DNA from: Leptolyngbya ohadii IS1
GTDB taxonomy: Bacteria > Cyanobacteriota > Cyanobacteriia > Elainellales > Elainellaceae
Length of the DNA: 64,000 nucleotides
Assembly (NCBI RefSeq): GCF_002215035.1
Contig: NZ_NKFP01000006.1
Span: 261,083-325,082 of the forward strand
Direction of reading: 5' to 3'
Below are positions 43,903 through 52,071 of the stretch, piece by piece. The notes beneath the pieces were generated by a model. That model did not search any database. It saw only the letters and a list, made by a program, of their open reading frames with translations, and was not told the DNA's origin. Made by a program: the position numbers and the translations under genes. Positions within the stretch are counted from its first letter, which is position 1; each line of letters opens with the position of its first letter.

Positions 43903-45311
43903 AAATCCTGGGCGGACGGGTCAAAACTCTGCATCCGCGAATTCACGGCGGCATTCTGGCACGGCGGGATGTGCCGCAGGATCTCACTGACCTGGAAGCA
44001 AACCAGATTAATCCGATCGACCTGATTGTGGTCAACCTCTACCCGTTTCAGCAAACGATCGCCAAACCGGGCGTTACCCGACCGGAAGCGATCGAGCAAA
44101 TTGACATTGGAGGTCCGGCAATGGTGCGAGCCTCCGCCAAAAACTTTGCCCATGTGACGATTCTCTGCAACCCCAATCAGTACGGCAGCTACCTGGAAGA
44201 ACTGCGGCAAAACGGAAGTCCTTCGATCGCCTTTCGGCAAAACTGTGCGCTGCAAGCCTTTGAGCATACCTCGGCATACGACCGGGCGATCGCGGATTAT
44301 TTGCTCAAGCAGGGGAGCGGGGGAGCGGGGGAGCAGGGAGCAGGGGAGCAGGGAGAGGGTTTGCCCGATCGGTTTAGCCTTAGCGGCGAGAAGATGCAGC
44401 AGTTGCGCTACGGCGAGAATCCCCATCAGCCTGCGGCGTGGTATCAAACCAGTCCGAGCGGCTGGACAGCAGCAAAACAGTTGCAAGGCAAAGAGCTGAG
44501 CTACAACAATCTGGTGGATCTGGAGGCGGCGCGGCGCATTGTGGCAGAATTTCCTGTTTCAGCTCCGGATTCTGAAGCGGCTGCGGTGATTATTAAACAC
44601 ACCAATCCCTGTGGCGTGGCGTTGGGCAGTTCGCTGGTAGAGGCGTACACGAAGGCATTTAACGCTGATTCCACCTCTGCGTTTGGCGGCATTGTGGCAC
44701 TGAATCGATCGATCGACGCTGCCACCGCTAATGAACTTAAGAAGACCTTCCTGGAATGTATTGTCGCTCCGGGCTGTGATGCAGAAGCGGCGGAAATTTT
44801 GGCGGCAAAATCGAATCTGCGGGTGCTGGTATTGCCGGATCTGACCCAGGGGGAGAAAGAGCTGGTACGTCAGATTGCGGGCGGATTCCTCATCCAAACC
44901 GCTGATGACCAGATCGCTAACCCAACCGAGTGGAAAGTTGTCACCGATCGCCAGCCCACCGAGTCCCAGCTTGCCGAACTGCTGTTTGCCTGGAAGGTCT
45001 GCAAGCACGTTAAATCCAATGCCATTGTAATAACCCGCGATCGCACGACGCTGGGCGTTGGGGCAGGGCAGATGAACCGCGTTGGCTCCGTCAAAATTGC
45101 CCTGGAGCAGGCAGGCGATCAAAGTCAGGGGGCAATCCTTGCCAGCGATGGCTTTTTCCCGTTCGATGATTCCGTGAGAACCGCAGCCGCAGCAGGCATT
45201 GGAGCAATCGTTCAGCCGGGGGGCAGTATGCGCGATGCAGAATCGATCGCAGCCGCAAACGAATTGGGCATTGTAATGGTACTAACGGGAATCAGACACT
45301 TTTTGCACTAG
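43869..45311 (+). CDS. purH: Bifunctional AICAR transformylase/IMP cyclohydrolase, 5'-truncated
   Basis: About 480 residues. Catalyses the last two steps of purine synthesis (AICAR formylation, then ring closure to IMP). KVSDYTGSPEILGGRVKTLH, HGGILARRD and VVNLYPFQQT are the IMP cyclohydrolase part; SFAYGENPHQ-like LRYGENPHQPAAW, then NPCGVALG, DSTSAFGGIVALN and QMNRVGSVKIA mark the transformylase. The normal first 40 or so residues are missing, replaced by the palindrome; the frame begins at GTG 43869. A low-complexity insert (QGSGGAGEQGAGEQGEG) from a GGGGAGCA tract interrupts the linker near residue 150, in frame. Activity of this truncated form is doubtful unless the assembly is wrong here. 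Confidence 0.9.
   Translation: MTKVSDYTGSPEILGGRVKTLHPRIHGGILARRDVPQDLTDLEANQINPIDLIVVNLYPFQQTIAKPGVTRPEAIEQIDIGGPAMVRASAKNFAHVTILCNPNQYGSYLEELRQNGSPSIAFRQNCALQAFEHTSAYDRAIADYLLKQGSGGAGEQGAGEQGEGLPDRFSLSGEKMQQLRYGENPHQPAAWYQTSPSGWTAAKQLQGKELSYNNLVDLEAARRIVAEFPVSAPDSEAAAVIIKHTNPCGVALGSSLVEAYTKAFNADSTSAFGGIVALNRSIDAATANELKKTFLECIVAPGCDAEAAEILAAKSNLRVLVLPDLTQGEKELVRQIAGGFLIQTADDQIANPTEWKVVTDRQPTESQLAELLFAWKVCKHVKSNAIVITRDRTTLGVGAGQMNRVGSVKIALEQAGDQSQGAILASDGFFPFDDSVRTAAAAGIGAIVQPGGSMRDAESIAAANELGIVMVLTGIRHFLH
44311..44360. repeat. GGGGAGCA tandem tract within purH
   Basis: AGGGGAGCGGGGGAGCGGGG and continuing variants, inserted in frame between the two domains of purH. Confidence 0.85.
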
Positions 45312-45356
45312 TTTGGATTCTTTGTTTCAAAACAGTCGTTTCATGCCAGGTCGCCC

Positions 45357-46247
45357 ATGTCGCAATTCCAGGATTTGCCAGAAGTCGTCAAAGTCACCCT
45401 GCTCCTGTCGGGCGGGCAGCAGTATCAGGTTGCGATCCAGTCGGGCAATCCGCTGCTGGGTCAGCTCTTTGAAGTGATGGCAGACTGGGAAGGCAAACGA
45501 GTGCGGCGACTGTTCCAAATTCCGATTAATCAGGGGCAGGCGGTATTGGCGTTTCCGTGCGATCGTCTCATTGGCATCGTCACCGAACCGCCGATCGTCA
45601 TGCAAACTCAGAGCAACCCGCCGATCGCCGCAGCCCCCAATCAGCCTGTCACCCCTTCTGGAATTTTGCCGTCGGAATCCGTTCAGATTGATGACTTTTT
45701 ATCCCCGGAAGATCATCAAATGCTGCTGAACTACGTTCTAGAACGTGAGGAAAAATTTGTCCCCACCACAACTTCAACCGGGCTGGCAGACTATCGGCAA
45801 TCTATTGTACTGTACGATTTCCCAGAAGTTCACGAATTCATCACCAATCGGATTCGCGCGATCGTTCCCGATGTCGTCAAAGCCCTGGGTCTGCCGCCGT
45901 TCACTCTTCAAGAAATCGAAGCGCAAATTACCGCCCACAACGATGGCAATTTCTACCGCGTTCACAACGATAACGGCAGTCCGGAAACCGCAACCCGCGA
46001 ACTCACCTACGTTTACTATTTCTACCGTCAGCCCAAAGCCTTCTCCGGCGGAGAGCTAGTGATCTACGACAGCAAAATTGAAAACAACTACTTCGTTCAG
46101 GCAGATACTTTCCAGACGATCGATCCTAGAGACAACAGTATTGTTCTCTTCCTCAGCCGCTATATGCATGAGGTTATGCCCGTACATTGTCCCTCGCGAT
46201 CGTTTGAAGACAGTCGCTTTACGGTCAACGGCTGGATTCGCCGCTAA
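45357..46247 (+). CDS. 2-oxoglutarate/Fe(II)-dependent oxygenase (prolyl 4-hydroxylase-like)
   Basis: 296 residues. The N-terminal about 80 residues are a small beta region; the C-terminal about 105-296 form the 2OG-Fe(II) domain. His203 and Asp205 lie in RVHNDNGSPETATRELTYVY, His271 in RYMHEVMPV, and Arg287 (2OG-binding) in EDSRFTVNGWIRR, giving the complete iron facial triad. Hydroxylates an unidentified substrate, perhaps a protein residue. It starts 46 bp after purH and could be co-transcribed. Confidence 0.87.
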   Translation: MSQFQDLPEVVKVTLLLSGGQQYQVAIQSGNPLLGQLFEVMADWEGKRVRRLFQIPINQGQAVLAFPCDRLIGIVTEPPIVMQTQSNPPIAAAPNQPVTPSGILPSESVQIDDFLSPEDHQMLLNYVLEREEKFVPTTTSTGLADYRQSIVLYDFPEVHEFITNRIRAIVPDVVKALGLPPFTLQEIEAQITAHNDGNFYRVHNDNGSPETATRELTYVYYFYRQPKAFSGGELVIYDSKIENNYFVQADTFQTIDPRDNSIVLFLSRYMHEVMPVHCPSRSFEDSRFTVNGWIRR

Positions 46248-46294
46248 TCAATATTTTCCAAAACAAAGTCATTTTCTGAAATAAAGTGATTATT

Positions 46295-46412
46295 CCCCGT
46301 TCCAATGCTCCGCGTTGGAATGCGTGTGGGAAGCTCTGCCTCCAGATCCGATAAGCTAGCGGCAGAGCCGCCTCCGAACCGCATTTAGGCTGAGCCCAGA
46401 CACCAGAGTTAC
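46295..46412. repeat. Dispersed repeat, CTCTGCGTTGGAAT family, copy 3
   Basis: TCCAATGCTCCGCGTTGGAA hairpin, then GCTCTGCCTCCAG, GCGGCAGAG, GGCTGAGCCCAGACACCAGA. Closest in block content to copy 1. It occupies most of the 323 bp convergent spacer 46248-46570. Confidence 0.85.
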
Positions 46413-46570
46413 CGGATCTTTTATTCTGTAATGATGAAGAAAGCAAAAATCCCCTGATCTTCGTTATCGAATCGATCGGGGGATGCATATGAAACTTTTG
46501 CAGAAAAAGAGCATTAATAGACTTACAGGATGCGTTAGAACAGCGTAACGCATGAATATCGTCAGCCTAG

Positions 46571-47170
46571 CTACACTGAACCCTTTGCGCCCAGTTCGGT
46601 CAAATCCGCAGTGGATTCAGCCGCAGCCCGCTCCTTATCCAACCGACGCTTCCGCGCATAGAACTGAATAATTGCCGCCATTGCCACAATCATTGCCAGG
46701 ATGCTCCAAGCTGCTGCCGAGGTGGGAAAGCTATTTTTGAAAACTGCCAGCATAATAATCGCGACAAAAAACACGGTCGGGATTTCGTTAAACCAGCGAA
46801 ACTGCTGCCCGGTAAAGCGAAATTCGCCTCGCGCCATTTGCTTCATTAGCCGTAAGCAGTAGTGATCGTAGATCAACATACAAACGACAAGTGCGATTTT
46901 AACGTGTAGCCAGCGTTCCTGAAGTAGCGCAGGCACAGTAATAACCATTGCGATCGCCATTGTCAGCGTCAACACTAGAGCTGGCGTCATAATCAGCCGA
47001 TACAGCCGCTTTTCCATCACCTGATATTGCTGCTGCAAAATCGATCGAGCGGGTTCGGACTGCTCGTTGGCTTCGGCATGGTACACAAACAGCCGGGGTA
47101 GGTAAAACAATCCAGCGAACCAAGCCACAATACCAACAATATGAAACGCTTTGAACCAGAGATATGTCAT
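46571..47170 (-). CDS. hemJ: Protoporphyrinogen IX oxidase HemJ
   Basis: 199 residues with about four membrane helices. HemJ oxidises protoporphyrinogen IX to protoporphyrin IX in heme and chlorophyll synthesis. LWFKAFHIVGIVAWFAGLFY carries the conserved N-terminal His and Trp; PRLFVYHAEA the second His; RWLHVKIALVV and GQQFRWFNEIPT the later conserved motifs. The charged C-terminus (RKRRLDKERAAAES) is probably cytoplasmic. The start at 47170 agrees with the family N-terminus. Together with ycf54 it belongs to the tetrapyrrole functions of the window. Confidence 0.92.
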   Translation of the reverse strand: MTYLWFKAFHIVGIVAWFAGLFYLPRLFVYHAEANEQSEPARSILQQQYQVMEKRLYRLIMTPALVLTLTMAIAMVITVPALLQERWLHVKIALVVCMLIYDHYCLRLMKQMARGEFRFTGQQFRWFNEIPTVFFVAIIMLAVFKNSFPTSAAAWSILAMIVAMAAIIQFYARKRRLDKERAAAESTADLTELGAKGSV

Positions 47171-47276
47171 GGGATGTCTTTATCTATTATCCAGCCCTCA
47201 TTGTATCGAGTGGAAAGGGGATCAAGATAGATGGAAAGGCAGCCCCAGCGACAGGAATTCACAAAGTTTAATAGGC

Positions 47277-47501
47277 TTATACAGCGTGCTTGAACAGGGT
47301 ATCGAGATAAACTCTGGCAGCTCGGCGATAGCTGCGGGAAGAATCCGGCGCAGCACTAGTGCCGTTTTGCAGCAAGAAGAGAGAGAGAGCAGCACAGAAA
47401 ACCCGATCCTGATCCCAGTCGGGGTGCGTTTCCAGATAGCTTTGAAGCGATTCGTGCAGTTCTTCGGGAATTTCCGCCAGGATGCTAACCGTTGCTTGCA
47501 T
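47277..47501 (-). CDS. DUF2811 family small protein
   Basis: 74 residues from the ATG at 47501 (MQATVSILAEIPEELHESLQ); a longer frame from 47636 reads into the inverted repeat and is not credible. The helical ETHPDWDQDRVFCAALSLFL and AARVYLDTLF match DUF2811, a cyanobacterial family of unknown function. Soluble. Same strand as hemJ, 106 bp upstream of it, so possibly co-transcribed. Sequence beyond about 47620 upstream is part of the rearranged region, so the promoter may be disrupted. Confidence 0.78.
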   Translation of the reverse strand: MQATVSILAEIPEELHESLQSYLETHPDWDQDRVFCAALSLFLLQNGTSAAPDSSRSYRRAARVYLDTLFKHAV

Positions 47502-47619
47502 GGGAACCTCGTTAGAGAAGAGATAAGTGTAAAAGATATCGTCAAACGCTTCGGATGAAGCAGATTTATTTTGGGAGCACGCCAATCTCTGAACCGGAAA
47601 AGATTGCGATCGTTTATCC

Positions 47620-47935
47620 CAGGGAAGAAACTGCAACGAATCACAGTCTCAAAATCACAGCTCAAAGCAGAGCTAACCCAACCTCCTGGAACCCTGCTGA
47701 TCCGTGCTGGAACAGGCTTGAGTCGCTTCGGCGAGATGCTCTTGTCTTTGGTGGTCGCATCATTTTGCGCTATGGGGGGGTAGGGTTGTCAATGCCAATT
47801 TTTTGTGGCATGAAATTCGCTTTCAAATATCCTTCACGAAGGAATGAGGGTTTCAGGCTAATTTTTGTTGCATTTCTTAACAATACACTTCCCGATTCCC
47901 GTAAAACGCCCAGTTCTTCAGTAATCCCCAGGAAT
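47620..47935. repeat. 316 bp inverted repeat, left arm
   Basis: Reverse complement of 48194-48509 as far as I can read. Outer border CAGGGAAGAAACTG; inner border ATCCCCAGGAAT. Contains no recognised gene. Confidence 0.9.
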
Positions 47936-47965
47936 TCCCCAACCCCTGATATCACCGTTTCAGCC

Positions 47966-48028
47966 TGTGGAAAACCCAGTTTAAAGCTGTGGAAAACTAT
48001 TCACTGCCTGTGGAAAGCTTGTGGAATA
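47966..48028. promoter_or_regulatory. DnaA-box cluster, oriC candidate (copy 1)
   Basis: Four sites in a row: TGTGGAAAA at 47966-47974 and 47988-47996, TGTGGAAAG at 48009-48017, TGTGGAATA at 48020-48028. The complement TTTTCCACA is the DnaA-box form used in cyanobacteria. Spacing is 11 to 22 bp. AT-rich sequence (AATTGTAAAGTTTTGTAAAG) follows, suitable as an unwinding element. No dnaA or dnaN is in the window, so it could also be a dnaA-type promoter. Confidence 0.6.
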
Positions 48029-48080
48029 GGTGGGGAAAAGCAGACCAATTGTAAAGTTTTGTAAAGATTCCTGGGGATTA
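47967..48080. repeat. 114 bp direct repeat with DnaA boxes, copy 1
   Basis: Identical to 48094-48207 (offset 127). Begins GTGGAAAACCCAG, ends CTGGGGATTA. Confidence 0.9.
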
Positions 48081-48093
48081 TCCTGTTGAAACA

Positions 48094-48207
48094 GTGGAAA
48101 ACCCAGTTTAAAGCTGTGGAAAACTATTCACTGCCTGTGGAAAGCTTGTGGAATAGGTGGGGAAAAGCAGACCAATTGTAAAGTTTTGTAAAGATTCCTG
48201 GGGATTA
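48094..48207. repeat. 114 bp direct repeat with DnaA boxes, copy 2
   Basis: Second copy. The first box has lost its leading T (AGTGGAAAA at 48093-48101); boxes 2-4 are repeated at 48115, 48136 and 48147. It overlaps the inner end of the right inverted arm. Confidence 0.9.
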
Positions 48208-48509
48208 CTGAAGAACTGGGCGTTTTACGGGAATCGGGAAGTGTATTGTTAAGAAATGCAACAAAAATTAGCCTGAAACCCTCATTCCTTCGTGAAGGAT
48301 ATTTGAAAGCGAATTTCATGCCACAAAAAATTGGCATTGACAACCCTACCCCCCCATAGCGCAAAATGATGCGACCACCAAAGACAAGAGCATCTCGCCG
48401 AAGCGACTCAAGCCTGTTCCAGCACGGATCAGCAGGGTTCCAGGAGGTTGGGTTAGCTCTGCTTTGAGCTGTGATTTTGAGACTGTGATTCGTTGCAGTT
48501 TCTTCCCTG
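48194..48509. repeat. 316 bp inverted repeat, right arm
   Basis: Inverted copy of 47620-47935. Directly joined at 48509/48510 to the inverted, partial pdxJ copy. Confidence 0.9.
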
Positions 48510-49105
48510 CCGGGAATGCAGGCTAGCAGGTACACGTTGCGGCGCGCCAGCCGATCTCGCGCATTTCCTCGTATTCCGCCAGCAATCTCCCGCCCACAGC
48601 CTTTTTCAAGGAAGGTTAGTTCCTGGGCACGGCTGGCATCGTCGTGGGCTTCCGCGTAGCGTCCGGTATGCAGTTCGATAAACTTGGCTTTGACGGTCGC
48701 AGCAGCATCAATCTGTGCTGGATCAGCATCGATAAACAGGCTGACGGGAATGTTTGCCTGCTGGAGGGCATTCACCACCTGTTCCATCCGACCAATCTGA
48801 CCTGCGACATCTAATCCGCCTTCAGTTGTCACTTCCTCCCGACGTTCGGGCACCAGCGTTACATAGTCCGGGCGAATATCCAGGGCAATCGCCACCATTT
48901 CATCGGTTGCCGCCATCTCTAAATTGAGATGGGTTCGCACGGTTTGACGCAACAGACGCACATCCCGATCCTGGATATGCCGTCGGTCTTCCCGCAAATG
49001 CACCGTAATGCCATCGGCTCCGGCAAGTTCCGCCAGGACAGCAGCCCCGATCGGATCAGGTTCAACGGTACGGCGTGCCTGCCGAATGGTTGCAACGTGG
49101 TCAAT
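48510..49105 (-). pseudogene. Inverted partial pdxJ copy (left arm of palindrome)
   Basis: 48596-49105 is the reverse complement of 49106-49615 (510 bp). The adjoining 48510-48595 still aligns with pdxJ (49616-49701) without gaps but with about 26 substitutions in 86 bp. In it, the conserved [10 protein letters not shown] has become [10 protein letters not shown], so the segment cannot encode a working PdxJ. The reading frame stays open into the next repeat. Confidence 0.85.
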
Positions 49106-49807
49106 ATTGACCACGTTGCAACCATTCGGCAGGCACGCCGTACCGTTGAACCTGATCCGATCGGGGCTGCTGTCCTGGCGGAACTTGCCGGAGCCGATGG
49201 CATTACGGTGCATTTGCGGGAAGACCGACGGCATATCCAGGATCGGGATGTGCGTCTGTTGCGTCAAACCGTGCGAACCCATCTCAATTTAGAGATGGCG
49301 GCAACCGATGAAATGGTGGCGATTGCCCTGGATATTCGCCCGGACTATGTAACGCTGGTGCCCGAACGTCGGGAGGAAGTGACAACTGAAGGCGGATTAG
49401 ATGTCGCAGGTCAGATTGGTCGGATGGAACAGGTGGTGAATGCCCTCCAGCAGGCAAACATTCCCGTCAGCCTGTTTATCGATGCTGATCCAGCACAGAT
49501 TGATGCTGCTGCGACCGTCAAAGCCAAGTTTATCGAACTGCATACCGGACGCTACGCGGAAGCCCACGACGATGCCAGCCGTGCCCAGGAACTAACCTTC
49601 CTTGAAAAAGGCTGTCAGCAGGCGCTTGCTGCCGGAATTCGGGTGAATGCGGGACATGGTCTAACCTACTGGAACGTTTACCCGATCGCCTGCCTTCCCG
49701 GCATGGAAGAACTCAACATTGGGCACACCATTATCAGCCGTGCCGTTTTGGTGGGCATGGAACGAGCCGTGCGCGAAATGAAGCTGGCAATTCGGGGGGA
49801 GTTTTAG
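49097..49807 (+). CDS. pdxJ: Pyridoxine 5'-phosphate synthase, start altered by palindrome
   Basis: About 236 residues from GTG 49097 ([16 protein letters not shown]). Condenses 1-deoxy-D-xylulose-5-phosphate with 3-amino-2-oxopropyl phosphate to pyridoxine phosphate (vitamin B6). [56 protein letters not shown] and [15 protein letters not shown] are the TIM-barrel active-site motifs. The usual first few residues before VNIDHV are lost because the frame passes through the palindrome centre at 49105/49106; a longer open frame to 48929 is the inverted arm. It is followed by ycf54 at 163 bp, the same neighbour order as in Synechocystis. Confidence 0.9.
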   Translation: MVNIDHVATIRQARRTVEPDPIGAAVLAELAGADGITVHLREDRRHIQDRDVRLLRQTVRTHLNLEMAATDEMVAIALDIRPDYVTLVPERREEVTTEGGLDVAGQIGRMEQVVNALQQANIPVSLFIDADPAQIDAAATVKAKFIELHTGRYAEAHDDASRAQELTFLEKGCQQALAAGIRVNAGHGLTYWNVYPIACLPGMEELNIGHTIISRAVLVGMERAVREMKLAIRGEF

Positions 49808-49840
49808 GTCAACCCTGATCCGCTTTTCAATTCTAAATTT

Positions 49841-49902
49841 CCAGCCAAACTCCCAGCCAAACTCCCAGCCAAACTCCCAGCCAAACTCCCAGCTAAATTC
49901 CC
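49841..49902. repeat. 12 bp tandem repeat between pdxJ and ycf54
   Basis: Unit CAGCCAAACTCC repeated about five times, the last degenerate (CAGCTAAATTCC). Noncoding, within the probable pdxJ-ycf54 transcript. Confidence 0.85.
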
Positions 49903-49969
49903 AAGTCCAGAAAGGAATTCTCATAGTAATTCCAACTTGTAATCCCTTGTAAATTAAAACTTCAGGATC

Positions 49970-50299
49970 ATGACAACCTACTATTACGCCGTTGCCAGCC
50001 AGAAATACATGCTGGAGGAAGAGCCGACCGAGGAAGTCCTCAAAGAGCGGACGCGCCACTACCAGGAACAGGAAAAAGAGCGCGACTTTTGGCTGGTGCT
50101 TCAGCCCGCCTTCCTGGATGCCCCAGAACTGGCAGCGGTCAAAGCCAAGTGTCCCCAACCGGCAGCGGCGATCGTCTCTACAAATTCTCAGTTCATTACC
50201 TGGCTGAAGCTGCGCCTGGAATATGTGGCGACAGGTCAGTTTGAGGCTCCCTCTGCCACCATTCCCGACCCGATCGCGTCTCTGGCACCCACAGCGTAA
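49970..50299 (+). CDS. ycf54: Ycf54, Mg-protoporphyrin IX monomethyl ester cyclase accessory subunit
   Basis: 109 residues. TTYYYAVASQKYMLEEEPTEE, VLKERTRHYQEQEKERDFWL, FLDAPELAAVKAKCPQPAAA and STNSQFITWLKLRLEYV are conserved through the Ycf54/DUF2488 family. Ycf54 is required for the aerobic AcsF cyclase step of chlorophyll synthesis, where it stabilises the enzyme complex. Length matches cyanobacterial members. Its position after pdxJ supports the identification. Confidence 0.92.
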   Translation: MTTYYYAVASQKYMLEEEPTEEVLKERTRHYQEQEKERDFWLVLQPAFLDAPELAAVKAKCPQPAAAIVSTNSQFITWLKLRLEYVATGQFEAPSATIPDPIASLAPTA

Positions 50300-50545
50300 G
50301 AATCGCCTGAGTAGGGCTATTTGAGCCGCATTGTCGGTTCTGGATTGCCCCCTAAGATTCTCTATGGTGGGCATTAGTAGCGATTCTATATTGCCCCCTC
50401 AATCCCCCGATTCTGGGGGACTTTGTGTATTCGGGCGTTTTTGGGTACTGCTGAGCCGAACAAAGCGGCAATAAATATCCTGAACGCTCTGGCACTTCTG
50501 CGAAGTTTGAGTGATAATCTGCCTGTGTTCAAAGGATGGTTGGCA
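50300..50545. other. Spacer with dispersed CCCCC repeat
   Basis: ATTGCCCCCTAAGATTC and ATTGCCCCCTCAATCCCCCGA flank a CCGATTCTGGGGGACTTTG hairpin (50350-50425). These are members of the CCCCCA/TGGGGG family. No gene supported. Confidence 0.5.
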
Positions 50546-51547
50546 ATGAGGCAATCTGTGAAGCAATCCGTGAAGCAATCCGTGAGGCAATCTATGGGGC
50601 AGTCTGTCACCCAGCCCGTGAAGCAACGCTGGATCACCCGATCGCTTCTCTCTACCTCATTTTTCTTGACCTCATTTTTCTTAACCCCCGTGATGCTGGC
50701 TGCCATCCTTGGTCAAGCGGAACGGGCGATCGCGCAGTCCCTGCCCATCTGCGATCCACCCCGTGCAGATGAATATTTGCTGCTGGTGCGTAATCCCAAT
50801 GCTGATACCCAAAATCAGCTCCGTCAGCTGCTTCCCTCCAGTGCAGTCCTCACCGATTGTTTGTACGACAGCAATCCGGTTGTGCGAGTTGAGGGATTTG
50901 TGAGCGCGGAAATTGCCAATGCCTGGGCGCAATACCTCAGCAATAGTGCCGGACTTCAGGCGATCGTTGCCCGTCCTCCCGCCGTTGCTGCAAATTCCCC
51001 TGCCACCCCTTCGACTCCTTCGGCAGCTTCCGCAACAGAAGCAAATTCCACAGCCAATTCGGGGGCAAATTCTACCGCTTCCGCAGCCACAAACTTTCCC
51101 AGTCCAACCATCACACCCAGCCAACCTGCCCCAGCCAATCCACCCAGTACTCCCACTCCCCCGGCTCAACCTGCCCCAGCGACAGCGAATAGTCCGGCGA
51201 ATAATTCGGCGAATAATCCGGCAAGTAATCCGGCAAATAACCCAGCCCCTGCTCAACCAACAGCCACCGCAGCCCAGACTGCTTTCAATCCTCAGCCACT
51301 TGGCACCGGATATGCCGTAGTAGTGAACTATTTCAACCGTCCTGAAGTTGCGCTGGATGTGCAGCAAATCACCAGCCGAGAGGTGGGCTTAGTTGCGTTT
51401 GAGCAGCGTCCCTATCTGCTGGCAGCCTACACCCCCGATCCGGCAGCGGCTTCTGCGGTGCTGCGGAGTTTGACAGAGCGAGGATTGACGGCATCGATCG
51501 TGGATAGTCGAAGAGCAATTCTTCTGACCCCCTCTGTTGCCCGGTGA
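50546..51547 (+). CDS. Secreted protein with a SPOR-like C-terminus
   Basis: 333 residues from ATG 50546; a longer frame to 50423 covers a repeat and is less likely. The N-terminus carries 12 bp tandem repeats (QSVKQSVKQSVRQS), then a signal/anchor (FFLTSFFLTPVMLAAILG). A folded region (about 65-145, CDPPRADEYLLLVRNP) precedes a Ala/Asn/Pro/Thr-rich linker (about 150-255) with another short repeat (NSANNPASNPANNP), and a C-terminal SPOR-like region (GYAVVVNYFNRPEVALDVQQ to about 330). SPOR domains bind denuded peptidoglycan, hence possible septal localisation; this match is weak. Function unknown. Confidence 0.6.
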   Translation: MRQSVKQSVKQSVRQSMGQSVTQPVKQRWITRSLLSTSFFLTSFFLTPVMLAAILGQAERAIAQSLPICDPPRADEYLLLVRNPNADTQNQLRQLLPSSAVLTDCLYDSNPVVRVEGFVSAEIANAWAQYLSNSAGLQAIVARPPAVAANSPATPSTPSAASATEANSTANSGANSTASAATNFPSPTITPSQPAPANPPSTPTPPAQPAPATANSPANNSANNPASNPANNPAPAQPTATAAQTAFNPQPLGTGYAVVVNYFNRPEVALDVQQITSREVGLVAFEQRPYLLAAYTPDPAAASAVLRSLTERGLTASIVDSRRAILLTPSVAR

Positions 51548-51573
51548 GGGAATAACCTAGAAGAGGGAATAAC

Positions 51574-52029
51574 CTAATAGGCAGGCGACGCGATCCAAGA
51601 AATTGCCGCGCCCAGGGCAGAACCGACAATCACCTGAACAGGCGTGTGCCCCAACAGTTCCTTTAACCGATTCTCATTGAAGGTGGGGTTTTCGCGGAAT
51701 AGCTCATCCACGATCTGATTCAGAATTCGCGCCTGCTTCCCGGCCGCCTGCCGTACTCCGGCTGCATCGTACATCACAATTACAGCAAACACAAAGGCGA
51801 TCGCAAAATCGCTGCTTTCCCAGCCTGCCGTTTGTCCGATTCCTGCTGCCAGAGCCGTAACCAGCGCCGAGTGAGAGCTAGGCATTCCTCCCGTTTCTAC
51901 CAAAGTGCGAAAGTTAATTTTGCCGTCGCGAATCAAAGACACAAAGAGTTTGATGATCTGCGCCAGCAGGGAGGCAAGCAGCGCAACGAGCAGCACGTGG
52001 TTGTCAAGAATCGCGGGGAAGTCCTGCAT
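51574..52029 (-). CDS. Divergent PAP2 family protein (DUF212)
   Basis: 151 residues from the ATG at 52029; a TTG 15 bp upstream gives a slightly longer frame. About four membrane helices. GGMPSSHSALVTALA is the DUF212 signature, related to the PAP2 phosphatase SRxxxxxH motif. The end (LLGHTPVQVIVGSALGAAIS) is the last helix with its conserved His. Membrane phosphatase of unknown substrate. It is 42 bp downstream of crtE on the same strand and probably co-transcribed, as is common in cyanobacteria. Confidence 0.85.
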   Translation of the reverse strand: MQDFPAILDNHVLLVALLASLLAQIIKLFVSLIRDGKINFRTLVETGGMPSSHSALVTALAAGIGQTAGWESSDFAIAFVFAVIVMYDAAGVRQAAGKQARILNQIVDELFRENPTFNENRLKELLGHTPVQVIVGSALGAAISWIASPAY

Positions 52030-52071
52030 GATGGCTTGGGGCAAAGGTTTAGGGCAGTCGGGTGAGGCAGT

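Noticed and set aside
47555-48064. Open frames of 70-169 codons across the inverted arms
   Set aside because: They mirror each other in the two arms, lack ribosome sites and show no recognisable family; they result from the palindromic structure.
48128-49282. 384-codon minus-strand frame beginning like the pdxJ frame
   Set aside because: It is the inverted pdxJ arm running into another repeat, not an independent gene.
49841-49902. Possible CRISPR array in short tandem repeats
   Set aside because: Units are contiguous without unique spacers; the other tandem arrays in the window are likewise not CRISPR.
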